Shown: positions 49,071-57,839 of the stretch, one piece after another
Position numbering within the stretch: position 1 is the stretch's first letter
Layout of the letters: each line of letters opens with the position of its first letter
Source: Streptomyces cinnabarinus
GTDB lineage: Bacteria > Actinomycetota > Actinomycetes > Streptomycetales > Streptomycetaceae
Length of the DNA stretch: 64,000 nucleotides
NCBI RefSeq assembly: GCF_027270315.1
Contig: NZ_CP114413.1
Coordinates: 2,852,001-2,916,000, forward strand
Direction of reading: 5' to 3'
Program-made: the position numbers and the translations under genes
The notes under the pieces: generated by a model
What the model was told of the DNA's origin: nothing
What the model saw: only the letters and a program-made list of their open reading frames with translations
Database searches by the model: none

Positions 49071-50342
49071 GTGAGCTCGACCAATCGCACCGTGGTCGTC
49101 ACCGGTATCGGCGCAACCACACCGCTGGGTGGCGACGCAGCCTCGACCTGGGAGGGCCTGGTCGCCGGACGTTCCGGTGTCAAGCCCCTGGAGCAGGAGT
49201 GGGCCGCCGACCAGGCGGTCCGTATCGCCGCGCCGGTCGCCGTTGAGCCGACCGAGGTGATCGCCCGTCCGCAGGCCCGACGGCTCGACCGTTCGGCCCA
49301 GTTCGCGCTGATCGCGGCCAAGGAGGCCTGGGCCGACGCCGGTTTCACCGACCGCGCCGGTGAGGACTCCAACGTCGACCCGGACCGGCTCGGTGCGGTC
49401 ATCGCCTCCGGCATCGGTGGCGTGACGACCCTGCTCGACCAGTACGACGTGCTCAAGGAGAAGGGCGTCCGCCGCGTCTCCCCGCACACCGTCCCCATGC
49501 TGATGCCGAACGGCCCCTCCGCGAACGTGGGTCTGGCCGTGGGCGCCCGTGCGGGCGTGCACACGCCGGTCTCCGCCTGCGCCTCCGGCGCCGAGGCCAT
49601 CGGCTACGCCATCGAGATGATCCGTTCCGGCCGTGCCGACGTGGTCGTCGCCGGCGGCACCGAGGCGGCGATCCACCCGCTGCCCATCGCCGCGTTCGGC
49701 AACATGATGGCGATGTCCAAGAACAACGAGGACCCCGAGGGCGCCTCGCGCCCCTACGACGTCGCCCGGGACGGTTTCGTCCTCGGCGAGGGTGCCGGTG
49801 TGGTCGTCCTGGAGTCCGCCGAGCACGCCGCCAAGCGCGGTGCGCGGGTGTACGCCGAGGCGGTCGGCCAGGGCATCTCCGCCGACGGCCACGACATCGT
49901 GCAGCCGGAGCCGGAGGGCCGCGGTATCGCGCACGCGCTCCAGAACCTGCTGGACCGGACCGACCTGCAGCCGTCGGAGATCGTGCACGTCAACGCGCAC
50001 GCGACCTCGACACCGGCCGGTGACATCGCGGAACTGAAGGCGCTGCGGAAGGTGTTCGGTGACGACGCCGACCACATGGCGGTTTCGGCGACCAAGTCGA
50101 TGACCGGTCACCTGCTGGGTGGTGCCGGTGGAGTGGAGACGGTCGCGACCGTGCTCGCCCTGTACCACCGGGTGGCTCCGCCGACCATCAACGTCGACAA
50201 CCTCGACCCCGAGGCCGAGGCCAACGCGGACGTGGTCCGCGGCGAGGCCCGCAAGCTTCCCGTCGAGGGCCGGATCGCCGCGCTGAACGACTCGTTCGGC
50301 TTCGGCGGCCACAACGTGGTGCTGGCGTTCAGGACCGTCTGA
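49071..50342 (+). CDS. fabF: 3-ketoacyl-ACP synthase II
   Basis: 423 residues. The Cys-His-His set is Cys170 (VSACASGAE), HATSTP (about 308) and KSMTGHLLGG (about 345). It extends the acyl-ACP chain by decarboxylative condensation with malonyl-ACP. GTG at 49071 follows GGAGAAAG. Last gene of the operon, closed by a strong hairpin. Confidence 0.96.
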   Translation: MSSTNRTVVVTGIGATTPLGGDAASTWEGLVAGRSGVKPLEQEWAADQAVRIAAPVAVEPTEVIARPQARRLDRSAQFALIAAKEAWADAGFTDRAGEDSNVDPDRLGAVIASGIGGVTTLLDQYDVLKEKGVRRVSPHTVPMLMPNGPSANVGLAVGARAGVHTPVSACASGAEAIGYAIEMIRSGRADVVVAGGTEAAIHPLPIAAFGNMMAMSKNNEDPEGASRPYDVARDGFVLGEGAGVVVLESAEHAAKRGARVYAEAVGQGISADGHDIVQPEPEGRGIAHALQNLLDRTDLQPSEIVHVNAHATSTPAGDIAELKALRKVFGDDADHMAVSATKSMTGHLLGGAGGVETVATVLALYHRVAPPTINVDNLDPEAEANADVVRGEARKLPVEGRIAALNDSFGFGGHNVVLAFRTV

Positions 50343-50360
50343 GCGACTTCCGTACGTAAC

Positions 50361-50396
50361 TGAAGGGCCCCCACCTTGCGAGGTGGGGGCCCTTCA
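50361..50396. terminator. fab operon terminator
   Basis: TGAAGGGCCCCCACCT (50361-50376) and its exact complement (50381-50396) form a 16-pair stem with a TGCG loop. It serves fabF and the convergent DUF3145 gene. Confidence 0.95.
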
Positions 50397-50411
50397 CGCG
50401 TTCCGGGAAAC

Positions 50412-50906
50412 TCAGACCACCTGGTGCAGCCAGCGCACCGGGGCTCCCTCGCCCGCGTACCTGAACGGTTCCAGTTCGTCGTCCCAGGGCTTGCCGAGGA
50501 GTTTGGAGAGTTCGGCCTCCAGGTCCGTCTCGCCTCGCTGGCTGCGGAGCAGGGCGGCGCGGAGGCGGTCCTCGGGGATCAGGATGTCGCCGTGGATGCC
50601 GGTGACGGCGTGGAAGATGCCGAGGTCGGGGGTGCAGCTGTAGCGCTCGCCCTCGGCGGTGGGGCAGGGTTCCGCGGTCACCTCGAAGCGCAGGAGGTGC
50701 CAGCCGCGCAGGGCCGACGCCAGCTTGGAGGCGGTGCCCGCCTGGCCCTGCCAGGAGAACTCCGAGCGCCAGGTGCCGGGCGCGGCGGGCTGCCGGATCC
50801 AGTCGAGATTGACGCGTGTGCCGAGCACCCCGGCGACGGCCCACTCGACGTGCGGGCACAGCGCGCGCGGCGCGGAGTGCACGTACAGAACTCCACGTGT
50901 CGTCAC
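50412..50906 (-). CDS. DUF3145 protein
   Basis: 164 residues, the usual length, with the signature TTRGVLYVHSAPRALCPHVEWA (in outline) at the N terminus. An actinobacterial family of unknown function, often next to fabF. GTG at 50906 follows GGAGG by five bases, so the longer reading is not needed. The 255-base gap to the next gene shows nothing recognisable apart from promoters. Confidence 0.9.
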   Translation of the reverse strand: MTTRGVLYVHSAPRALCPHVEWAVAGVLGTRVNLDWIRQPAAPGTWRSEFSWQGQAGTASKLASALRGWHLLRFEVTAEPCPTAEGERYSCTPDLGIFHAVTGIHGDILIPEDRLRAALLRSQRGETDLEAELSKLLGKPWDDELEPFRYAGEGAPVRWLHQVV

Positions 50907-51161
50907 CGGGACCTCCGGGCAGAGCGGGACATCTTGCGAACTGGCGGACGGCCGTGGCGGGGCAGCCACGTTGATGGCGAGGCTACCGTGCGGCGGCGCA
51001 AGGAGTGTGACGTACCGTCGGTCCCGGTGCCGTGAAACGCCCGCCATTCACCCGGCAGGACGCCTGTAGGGGGTGGAACCGTTGCATCGCGCGCGCTCGG
51101 GAACTCCCACGCGTTGTATGGAGGGGGACCTGTAGTCGACGAGCGAGGGGATCAGCAGCGG

Positions 51162-52064
51162 ATGCGGAAGACCGGTCACCGCTCACGAGCCGTGCTCGCC
51201 GTGCTGTCCGCGGCCGTCCTGGGTCTGGCCGGCTGTGACGCCGTCGGGGGGAACTCACCGGGGCCCTCCGGGACGGACGCGCAGCGGGAGAAGCAGCCCC
51301 GGCCGAAGCCGACCCCGCTGTGGGACCGCAGCCCGGAGTCGGTCGCGGCCGTGGGCGACTCCATCACCCGTGGCTTCGACGCCTGCTCGGTGCTCGCGGA
51401 CTGTCCGGAGGTGTCGTGGGCGACCGGCAGCAGCCAGGAAGTGGACAGTCTCGCGGTGCGGCTGCTCGGTGAGACCAAGGCCGCCGAGCGGAGCTGGAAC
51501 TACGCGGTCACCGGGGCGCGGATGACGGATCTGGCCGGGCAGATGGCGCAGGCGGCGACCCGGAAGCCGGAGCTGGTGACGGTGATGGCGGGGGCCAATG
51601 ACGCCTGCCGGGACAGCACCGAGGCGATGACGCCGGTGGCCGACTTCCGCGCGCAGTTCGAGGAGGCGCTGCGGACGCTGCGGGGTGCGCTGCCGAAGGC
51701 GCAGGTGTATGTGGCGAGCGTGCCGGATCTGAAGCGGCTGTGGTCGCAGGGGCGGACCAACGAACTGGGCAAGCAGGTGTGGAAGCTGGGCATCTGCCCG
51801 TCGATGCTGGAGGACGCGGACTCGCTGGACGCGGCCGACGCGCTGCGGCGGGAGACCGTGCAGAAGCGGGTGGAGGAGTACAACAAGGCGCTGAAGGAGG
51901 TGTGCGCCAAGGACCGGCGGTGCCGGTTCGACGGCGGCGCGGTGTACGCGTACCGCTTCGGGACGGATCAGCTGAGCCGCTGGGACTGGTTCCATCCCAG
52001 TGTGAACGGCCAGGCGCGGCTGGCCGAGATCGCCTACCGGACGGTCACGGCGAAGTCCCCGTGA
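51162..52064 (+). CDS. SGNH/GDSL-family lipoprotein hydrolase
   Basis: 300 residues. A signal peptide with lipobox LAGC (C25) anchors it outside the membrane. SGNH blocks: AVGDSITRGFD (S67), GAND in MAGANDACRD (block III) and DWFHPSVNGQARLA (Asp-His near 277-280). Likely an esterase or lipase. ATG at 51162 is supported by the lipobox distance; the ribosome site is poor. Confidence 0.85.
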   Translation: MRKTGHRSRAVLAVLSAAVLGLAGCDAVGGNSPGPSGTDAQREKQPRPKPTPLWDRSPESVAAVGDSITRGFDACSVLADCPEVSWATGSSQEVDSLAVRLLGETKAAERSWNYAVTGARMTDLAGQMAQAATRKPELVTVMAGANDACRDSTEAMTPVADFRAQFEEALRTLRGALPKAQVYVASVPDLKRLWSQGRTNELGKQVWKLGICPSMLEDADSLDAADALRRETVQKRVEEYNKALKEVCAKDRRCRFDGGAVYAYRFGTDQLSRWDWFHPSVNGQARLAEIAYRTVTAKSP

Positions 52065-52079
52065 CTTAGGGTTTCGCAC

Positions 52080-53051
52080 ATGAACGAACTCTTCGGCACA
52101 CTTTCCGACGGCACGGCCGTGCACCGCTGGACGCTTGAGCGGGCCGGTGTCCGGGTGCGGGTGCTGACGTACGGCGGGATCGTGCAGTCGGTGGAGGTCC
52201 CGGACCGGGACGGGCTCGCCGCGGACGTGGTGCTGGGGTTCGCCGAGCCGGGGGACTATCCCGCGCACTCCGGGCCGTATTTCGGCGCGCTGGTCGGGCG
52301 GTACGCCAACCGGATCGCGCGGGGCCGTTTCACCCTGGACGGGCTGACGTACGCGCTGCCGGTCAACAGCGGGCCGAACTGTCTGCACGGCGGTGAGCGC
52401 GGTTTCGACCAGCGGGTGTGGGACGCGGAGCCGGTCGCGCACGGGGTGCGGCTGAGCCGGGTCTCGGCGCACGGCGAGGAGGGCTTCCCGGGCCGGCTGG
52501 AGCTGGCGGCGACGTACTCGCTGGACGCGGACGGCGCGCTGCGGATCGCCTATGAGGCGGTGACGGACGCGCCGACGGTCGTGAACCTGACGAACCACAG
52601 CTACTTCAACCTGGCCGGTTCGGGGAACGCGGGCGGCCATGAACTGCGGATCGCCGCCTCCCGGTTCACGCCGGTGGACGCGGATCTGATCCCGACCGGC
52701 GAGGAGGAGCCCGTCGAGGGCACCCGGTTCGACTTCCGTGCCCCGCGCAAGGTGGGCTCCGGCTACGACCACAACTTCGTGCTGGACAAGGGCGTGACGG
52801 ACAGCCCGGTGGCGGTCGCCGAGCTGCACGACCCGGCGTCCGGGCGGGTGCTGACGGTGTCGACGACCGAGCCCGGACTCCAGCTGTACACCGCCGACCA
52901 TCTCGCCGATCCCTTCGCACCGGGCGACGGCATCGCCCTGGAGACCCAGCACTTCCCCGACTCCCCCAACCGTCCGGACTTCCCGAGCACGGTGCTGCGG
53001 CCGGGCGAGGTGTTCCGCTCGGAGACGGTGTACGCCTTCTCATCGCGGTAG
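52080..53051 (+). CDS. galM: Aldose 1-epimerase (mutarotase)
   Basis: 323 residues. The substrate Arg is in GRYANRIARG, catalytic His in NLTNHSYFN (about 174) and catalytic Glu in ETQHFPDSPN (about 288). It interconverts alpha- and beta-aldoses, mainly galactose or glucose. Fifteen bases after the SGNH gene, so they may share a transcript. No gal genes are nearby. Confidence 0.95.
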   Translation: MNELFGTLSDGTAVHRWTLERAGVRVRVLTYGGIVQSVEVPDRDGLAADVVLGFAEPGDYPAHSGPYFGALVGRYANRIARGRFTLDGLTYALPVNSGPNCLHGGERGFDQRVWDAEPVAHGVRLSRVSAHGEEGFPGRLELAATYSLDADGALRIAYEAVTDAPTVVNLTNHSYFNLAGSGNAGGHELRIAASRFTPVDADLIPTGEEEPVEGTRFDFRAPRKVGSGYDHNFVLDKGVTDSPVAVAELHDPASGRVLTVSTTEPGLQLYTADHLADPFAPGDGIALETQHFPDSPNRPDFPSTVLRPGEVFRSETVYAFSSR

Positions 53052-53060
53052 GCGCAGATG

Positions 53061-53096
53061 AGCCCCGGTCCGGGCGTCAGGTCCCGGACCGGGGCT
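53061..53096. terminator. Bidirectional terminator
   Basis: AGCCCCGGTCCGGG (53061-53074) and CCCGGACCGGGGCT (53083-53096) form a 14-pair stem with an eight-base loop between galM and the convergent GH3 gene. Confidence 0.93.
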
Positions 53097-53119
53097 GTCC
53101 ATGGGGAACGTGTCCCGGA

Positions 53120-55555
53120 TCAGACGTTAATCGTCGCGGTGAGCCTGCGGTCCGCGATCGAGCGCCCGGCCTGGATCTCGTACGAACCCTTCACAAATGA
53201 CCATGAGCTGGTCTTCTCGTCCCAGATCTGGAAGGCCCGGCGCGGGAGCTCCACCACGGCCTCGACGGTCTCCCCCGGTGCCGCCTCCACCTGTGCGAAG
53301 CCGGCCAGTACGCGTGCCGGGCGCTCGGCGTCGGGCTCGTCCGGGGCCAGGTAGATCTGCACGACCTCGCGCCCGCTCCGCTCGCCGGTGTTGCGGACGC
53401 GGACCTTGGCGGTCGTACCGTCGAGTTCCAGTGACTGGTAGGCCCACCCGGTGTAGCCGAGGCCGTGGCCGAAGGGGTACGCGGGGGTGCGGCCCAGCTT
53501 CTCCCAGGCTCGGTAGCCGATGAAGACGCCCTCGGTGTACGGCAGTTCGCCGTCGGTGGGGACGACCCGGGTGACCGGGGCGTCGGTGAGGGAGCCCCAG
53601 GTGGTGGGGAGCCGGCCGCCGGGCTCACGGTCGCCGGTGAGCACGTCGGCGAGGGCCGCGCCGCCCTCCTGGCCGGGGAACCAGCTCAGCAGGACCGCGG
53701 CGACCTCGTCGCGCCAGGGCAGTTCCACCGGGGAACCGGAGTTGACGACCACGACGGTGTTGGGGTTGGCAGCGGCGACGGCGCGCACCAGGTCGTCCTG
53801 GCGGCCGGGGAGGTACAGGTCGGTGCGGTCGAAGCCCTCCGACTCCACGAGGTCGGTGGTGGCGACCACGACGACGGCGGTGTCGGCGGCGCGGGCGGCC
53901 TCGACGGCCTCGGCGATGAGCTCGTCGGCGTCGCGCCGGGGCTCCTGGCCGACGAGGGTGAAGCCGACGCCCTTGATGGGCGCGTCCTCGGGGATGCTCA
54001 CGGTGTGGGTGAGGGAGATCTCGACCGTCTCCCCCGCGGTCAGTTCGGCCACGGCGCGCGGTTCGGGGGCGCCGAAGAAGGTGGCGAAGGGGTCGGAGGC
54101 GTCGTCGCCGCCCTGGACCCCGTCGAAGTACGTCGTGCCCGCGACGGTGAGGACGAAGGGGCCCCGGCCCTTGATGCCGAGGGTGTGCGGGCCGGTCTCG
54201 CGCGGGGTGAAGGTGCCGGTCAGCTCGACGGTGTGCAGGGTGTCATGGGTGACGCCGTCGGGGAGGTCGGAACCCATCCACTGGATCTGGCCGTTGGGGG
54301 CGTTCGAGCTGCCGATGACCTCGCCCTCGGCGTCGCGGCAGACGGCCCGCAGCGTGAATCCCTTGTCGGCTACGGCGAGTTCGGTATTGGGGTCGGCGCC
54401 GATCGTGTAGGTCAGGCTGCCCTCGGGGAGGGCGGCGATGAGGCCGTCGAGCGGGGAGACGATCCGGGCCGGGAACACGGTGGCGGAGCCGCCGCCGAGG
54501 ACGCGGGCGTCGCGGGCGGCGGCGCCGGTCAGCGCGACCGTGCCCGGCTGGAGCGGGAGCGCTCCCGCGTTGCGGACCAGGACGAAGGAGCGGTGGGCGA
54601 TCTCGCGGGCGAGGGCCTCGCCGTCGACCTCGGCGGGCGGCTCGGTCACCGCCGGCTCGGCGCCGTCCAGGGCGCCGACTCGGGCGGCCAGCCGCAGTAC
54701 GTTGCGCACGGCCTCGTCGACCGTGACCTCGGCGACCTCGCCCGCGCGTACCGCCGCCGCGAGGGGCGCGCCGTAGACCGTGCCGGGTCCCGGCATGGCG
54801 GCGTCGAGGCCGCCCTCGATGGCGTCGGTGGTGGAGCGGGCGGCCATCCAGTCGGAGACGTTGAAGCCGTCGAAGCCCCATTCGCCGCGCAGGATCTCGT
54901 TCACGAGGTAGCGGTGCTCGGACATCGTCGTGCCGTTGACCGAGTTGTAGGCGGTCATGATGCCCCAGGGGTGGGCGTTCTCGACGATGGTCTCGAAGGG
55001 CGCCAGGTACAGCTCGCGCAGGGCGCGTTCGCCGACGGTGTTGTTCACGGTGAAGCGGTCGGTCTCGGCGTCGTTGGCGACGAAGTGCTTGACGGTGGTG
55101 CCGATGCCGCCGGACTGGACGCCGCTGACATAGCCCGCGCCGATCAGGCCGGTGAGGTACGGGTCCTCGCTGTACGCCTCGAAGTGCCGTCCGCCGAGCG
55201 GGGAGCGGTGCAGGTTGACAGTGGGGGCGAGCAGGACGTGGACGCCCTTGCGGCGGGCCTCCTGGGCGAGCAGCACGCCTGCGCGGCGGGCGAGTTCGGG
55301 GTCCCAGGTGGCGGCCAGCGCGGTCGGGGAGGGCAGGGCGACGGAGGAGTCGTCGGCGGTCCAGCGCACGCCCCGGACGCCGATCGGTCCGTCGGACATG
55401 ACGAGGGAGGCCAGGCCGATCTCGGGCAGGGCGGGCAGGGTCCACATGTCCTGGCCGGAGAGCAGCCGTGCCTTCGCGTCGAGGTCGAGCCGGGCCAGGG
55501 CTGCCTCGACGGCCGTCTCGCGCGCTTCGTCGGCCTGGGTGCGGGTTCCCGCCAT
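53120..55555 (-). CDS. GH3 beta-glucosidase with PA14 insert
   Basis: 811 residues. N-terminal (alpha/beta)8 domain with nucleophile Asp in GFNVSDWMA (about 234) and KHF in TTVKHFVAND; a PA14-like insert (about 395-545, with GTFTPRETGPHTLGIKGRGPF and TTYFDGVQGG); then the second GH3 domain (GRQDDLVRAVAAANP) and a C-terminal fibronectin-like domain. No signal peptide, so it acts on imported oligosaccharides. ATG at 55555 follows GGAGG. The divergent TetR gene is the likely regulator. Confidence 0.93.
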   Translation of the reverse strand: MAGTRTQADEARETAVEAALARLDLDAKARLLSGQDMWTLPALPEIGLASLVMSDGPIGVRGVRWTADDSSVALPSPTALAATWDPELARRAGVLLAQEARRKGVHVLLAPTVNLHRSPLGGRHFEAYSEDPYLTGLIGAGYVSGVQSGGIGTTVKHFVANDAETDRFTVNNTVGERALRELYLAPFETIVENAHPWGIMTAYNSVNGTTMSEHRYLVNEILRGEWGFDGFNVSDWMAARSTTDAIEGGLDAAMPGPGTVYGAPLAAAVRAGEVAEVTVDEAVRNVLRLAARVGALDGAEPAVTEPPAEVDGEALAREIAHRSFVLVRNAGALPLQPGTVALTGAAARDARVLGGGSATVFPARIVSPLDGLIAALPEGSLTYTIGADPNTELAVADKGFTLRAVCRDAEGEVIGSSNAPNGQIQWMGSDLPDGVTHDTLHTVELTGTFTPRETGPHTLGIKGRGPFVLTVAGTTYFDGVQGGDDASDPFATFFGAPEPRAVAELTAGETVEISLTHTVSIPEDAPIKGVGFTLVGQEPRRDADELIAEAVEAARAADTAVVVVATTDLVESEGFDRTDLYLPGRQDDLVRAVAAANPNTVVVVNSGSPVELPWRDEVAAVLLSWFPGQEGGAALADVLTGDREPGGRLPTTWGSLTDAPVTRVVPTDGELPYTEGVFIGYRAWEKLGRTPAYPFGHGLGYTGWAYQSLELDGTTAKVRVRNTGERSGREVVQIYLAPDEPDAERPARVLAGFAQVEAAPGETVEAVVELPRRAFQIWDEKTSSWSFVKGSYEIQAGRSIADRRLTATINV

Positions 55556-55613
55556 GGCGGTGCCTCCTCGGTGAGTCCGTGCTGTTCCTCGCTGTGCCTC
55601 CATCCTGCATCCG

Positions 55614-55632
55614 CTACCCTGTAGACCGGTAG
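55614..55632. promoter_or_regulatory. Candidate TetR operator
   Basis: CTACC-N9-GGTAG, a 19-base inverted repeat midway in the 131-base gap between the GH3 and TetR genes, suited to binding a TetR dimer and repressing both. Confidence 0.45.
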
Positions 55633-55686
55633 GTTTCGTTATCTTGCTGTAATATCAGCCGTAGGTCGATGCCGTACGGTGACGCC

Positions 55687-56247
55687 ATGAACGCGAGGGT
55701 CAGGAGCGAGGAACGCCGCGCCGAGATCGTGCGGGCGGCCCTTGAGGTGATCGCCGAGCGCGGGTACCGCGGGGCCAGCCTCGCCTCGGTGGCGGAGCGG
55801 GTCGGGCTCACCCAGCAGGGGCTGCTGCACTACTTCCCGACGAAGGACGCGCTGCTGGTCGCCGTACTGAAGGAGCGCGACCAGTGGGACGCGGTACCCG
55901 CGGACACCCGCTGGCGGGTGGATCTGCTCGCCTCGCTGGTGGAGTACAACGCGATGCGGCCCGGCATCATCCAGACCTTCTCGGCGCTGCTCGGCGAGAG
56001 CGTGACCGAGGGACATCCAGCGCGCGAGTACTTCACGGAGCGCTACACCCGGGTCCGGGCCAGCATGGCGGAGGTGCTGCGCACCGAGTACGGCGACCGG
56101 CTGCCGAACGGCCTCACCCCGGAACGCACCGCGCCGCTGCTGGTGGCGGTGATGGACGGACTCCAGTACCAGTGGCTGCTGGACCCGGAGTCGGTGGACA
56201 TGCCGGGCGCGTTCCGGGACTTCCTCAGGCTGCTGGGCGAGGAGTGA
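55687..56247 (+). CDS. TetR-family regulator, probably of the GH3 gene
   Basis: 186 residues. HTH about 15-50 (IVRAALEVIAERGYRGASL, RVGLTQQGLLHYFPTK). The C-terminal region is of the TetR_C_6 (BetI-like) type, suggested by LLASLVEYNAMRPGIIQTFSALLGES. ATG at 55687 begins the conserved region; ATG at 55669 is six codons upstream. The last 23 bases overlap the convergent RidA gene. Confidence 0.9.
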   Translation: MNARVRSEERRAEIVRAALEVIAERGYRGASLASVAERVGLTQQGLLHYFPTKDALLVAVLKERDQWDAVPADTRWRVDLLASLVEYNAMRPGIIQTFSALLGESVTEGHPAREYFTERYTRVRASMAEVLRTEYGDRLPNGLTPERTAPLLVAVMDGLQYQWLLDPESVDMPGAFRDFLRLLGEE

Positions 56248-56620
56248 GCGCGGCGACGACCTCGATCTCGATCATCGCCTCCGGCCGGAACAGCTTCGGC
56301 ACCTCGAAGGTCATGCTGGTGGGCGGGGTACCGGTGATCAACTCCCGGCGCACGGCCGCGTATTCGGCGAGCCGGGAGATGTCCGTCAGGTAGGTGCGGA
56401 TGTTGATGATGTCGGCGAGGCTCGCGCCGTGCGCGGCGAGCAGGGCGTCGAGAATCCCGAACACGCCCCTGCTCTGCTCCTCCAGCGTCTCCCCCTCCGC
56501 GATCTGGCCGGAGACGAACAACATCACGCCGCCGTCGGCGTGTTCGACCCGGGCGACCTGGGAGTAGGCGGGGCTGTAGGGCTGGGGGGCGGTGGCGGGG
56601 TTGTCGAGGGTGACCTTCAT
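56225..56620 (-). CDS. RidA (YjgF/UK114) family deaminase
   Basis: 131 residues. The family core is present: YSQVARV, LFVSGQIAEG, then LADIINIRTYLTD (about 69-81) with the anion-binding Arg and PPTSMTFEVPKLFRPEAMIEIEVVA at the end. RidA hydrolyses reactive enamine/imine intermediates. Its start overlaps the stop of a 58-residue open frame (ATGA), so it is coupled to that upstream frame. Confidence 0.9.
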   Translation of the reverse strand: MKVTLDNPATAPQPYSPAYSQVARVEHADGGVMLFVSGQIAEGETLEEQSRGVFGILDALLAAHGASLADIINIRTYLTDISRLAEYAAVRRELITGTPPTSMTFEVPKLFRPEAMIEIEVVAALTPRPAA

Positions 56621-56793
56621 ACGGTGCTCCTGGTGATCCCGGTGCTCGTGGCACGGATACGGGCGGCGGCTTCGGAGATGTCGGCGTCGAGGACGCCCGC
56701 GTCGTTGGCCATGGCGCCTGGGCGAACGAGGACCCGCTCGAAGCCGCTGCCCGGACGCGGGGCCGCCGGCCCCAGAGAGGCGATCTTCTGCAT
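56617..56793 (-). CDS. Small coupled open frame, possible gene remnant
   Basis: 58 codons from an ATG at 56793 to a stop that overlaps the RidA start (ATGA). The sequence (LVRPGAMANDAGVLDADISEAAARIRA) matches no family I recognise. It could be a leader peptide that couples translation of RidA, or a shrunken relic of an amino-acid-processing gene, since RidA often follows such genes. Confidence 0.4.
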   Translation of the reverse strand: MQKIASLGPAAPRPGSGFERVLVRPGAMANDAGVLDADISEAAARIRATSTGITRSTV

Positions 56794-56851
56794 GCAGTCG
56801 AAGCTAGGCCGCCGCCATTGATGCGACAAGCGAATGTCTAGCATCGCAGCC

Positions 56852-57799
56852 ATGCCGAACACGCATCCCAGCGGCCCCGACCTCTCCACCGTCTGGCTGC
56901 GCGCCTTCCTGGAGGTCGCCCGGCACGGCTCCTTCACCGTCGCCGCCCGCACCCTCGGCTGGACCCAGTCCGCGGTGTCCCGGCAGATCTCCTCGCTGGA
57001 GGGCGCCCTCGGCGGCGCCCCGCTCTTCGACCGGCTGCCCAGGGGCGTACGGCTGACCGAGGCCGGGCGGATCCTCGTGCCGTACGCCGAGTCCGTCGCC
57101 GAGGCGCTGCGCGGGGCCGGGCGGGAGCTGGCGGAGCTGCGCGAGGCGGCCGGGGGACGGCTGCGGTTCGGCGCCTTCGCCACCGCCGACGCGGCCCTGG
57201 TGCCACAGGCGCTGGCCGCCTTCCGGGCCCGTCATCCGCGCGTCCGCGTCTCCCGCGAGGAGGGCCTGACCCCCGCCCTGCTGGACCGGCTGACCGCGGG
57301 CCATCTCGATCTGGCGGTGGTCTCCACGACCGGCGGCACCCCGCTGGAGGCGTACGAACTCCACCATCTCCTCGACGAATCGCTGTACGTGGCGGTCCCG
57401 GCCGGCCACGGGCTGGCGGGACAGGGCTCGGTACGGCTCGCCCGGCTCGCCGACGCCGACTGGATCTCCGGCAGCCCGCGCCCCGAGGGCACCCTGCTGG
57501 ACGCCGCCCTGCGCCAGGGGTTCCGGCCGCGCGTGGCGCATGTCGTCGGCGAGTGGACCGCCAAGCAGGGGTACGTGGCCGCGGGCCTCGGGGTGACCCT
57601 GGTCCCCGCGCTGGCCGCGGCGTCCGTGCGCCCGGACATCGCGCTCCTTGCGGTACTGGACGAGGAGGCGCCCGCACGGGCGGTGTACGCGGCGACGGCA
57701 CGCGGGCGCTCGCTCACTCCGGCGGGCGAGGCGTTCCTGACGGCGCTGCGGGAGGCGGCACAGGGGGTTCCGGCGCCTCTGAGCGGGGAAGCGGACTGA
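56852..57799 (+). CDS. LysR-family regulator
   Basis: 315 residues. HTH in FLEVARHGSFTVAARTLGWTQSAVSRQISSLE (about 18-50); the effector domain starts about 88 (GGRLRFGAFATADAALVPQAL). It diverges from the RidA unit with about 60 bases between, the normal layout for a LysR regulator and its target. ATG at 56852 lies seven bases after TAGCAT, so the message could be leaderless; ATG at 56834 is the alternative. Confidence 0.9.
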   Translation: MPNTHPSGPDLSTVWLRAFLEVARHGSFTVAARTLGWTQSAVSRQISSLEGALGGAPLFDRLPRGVRLTEAGRILVPYAESVAEALRGAGRELAELREAAGGRLRFGAFATADAALVPQALAAFRARHPRVRVSREEGLTPALLDRLTAGHLDLAVVSTTGGTPLEAYELHHLLDESLYVAVPAGHGLAGQGSVRLARLADADWISGSPRPEGTLLDAALRQGFRPRVAHVVGEWTAKQGYVAAGLGVTLVPALAAASVRPDIALLAVLDEEAPARAVYAATARGRSLTPAGEAFLTALREAAQGVPAPLSGEAD

Positions 57800-57839
57800 C
57801 ACCACGCTCCTCCACCACACCGGAAGGAACGCAACCCCC

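Noticed and set aside
53465..55624. A 719-codon rightward frame opposite the GH3 gene
   Set aside because: Gly/Ala/Val/Asp-rich nonsense translation; GH3 catalytic motifs settle the strand.
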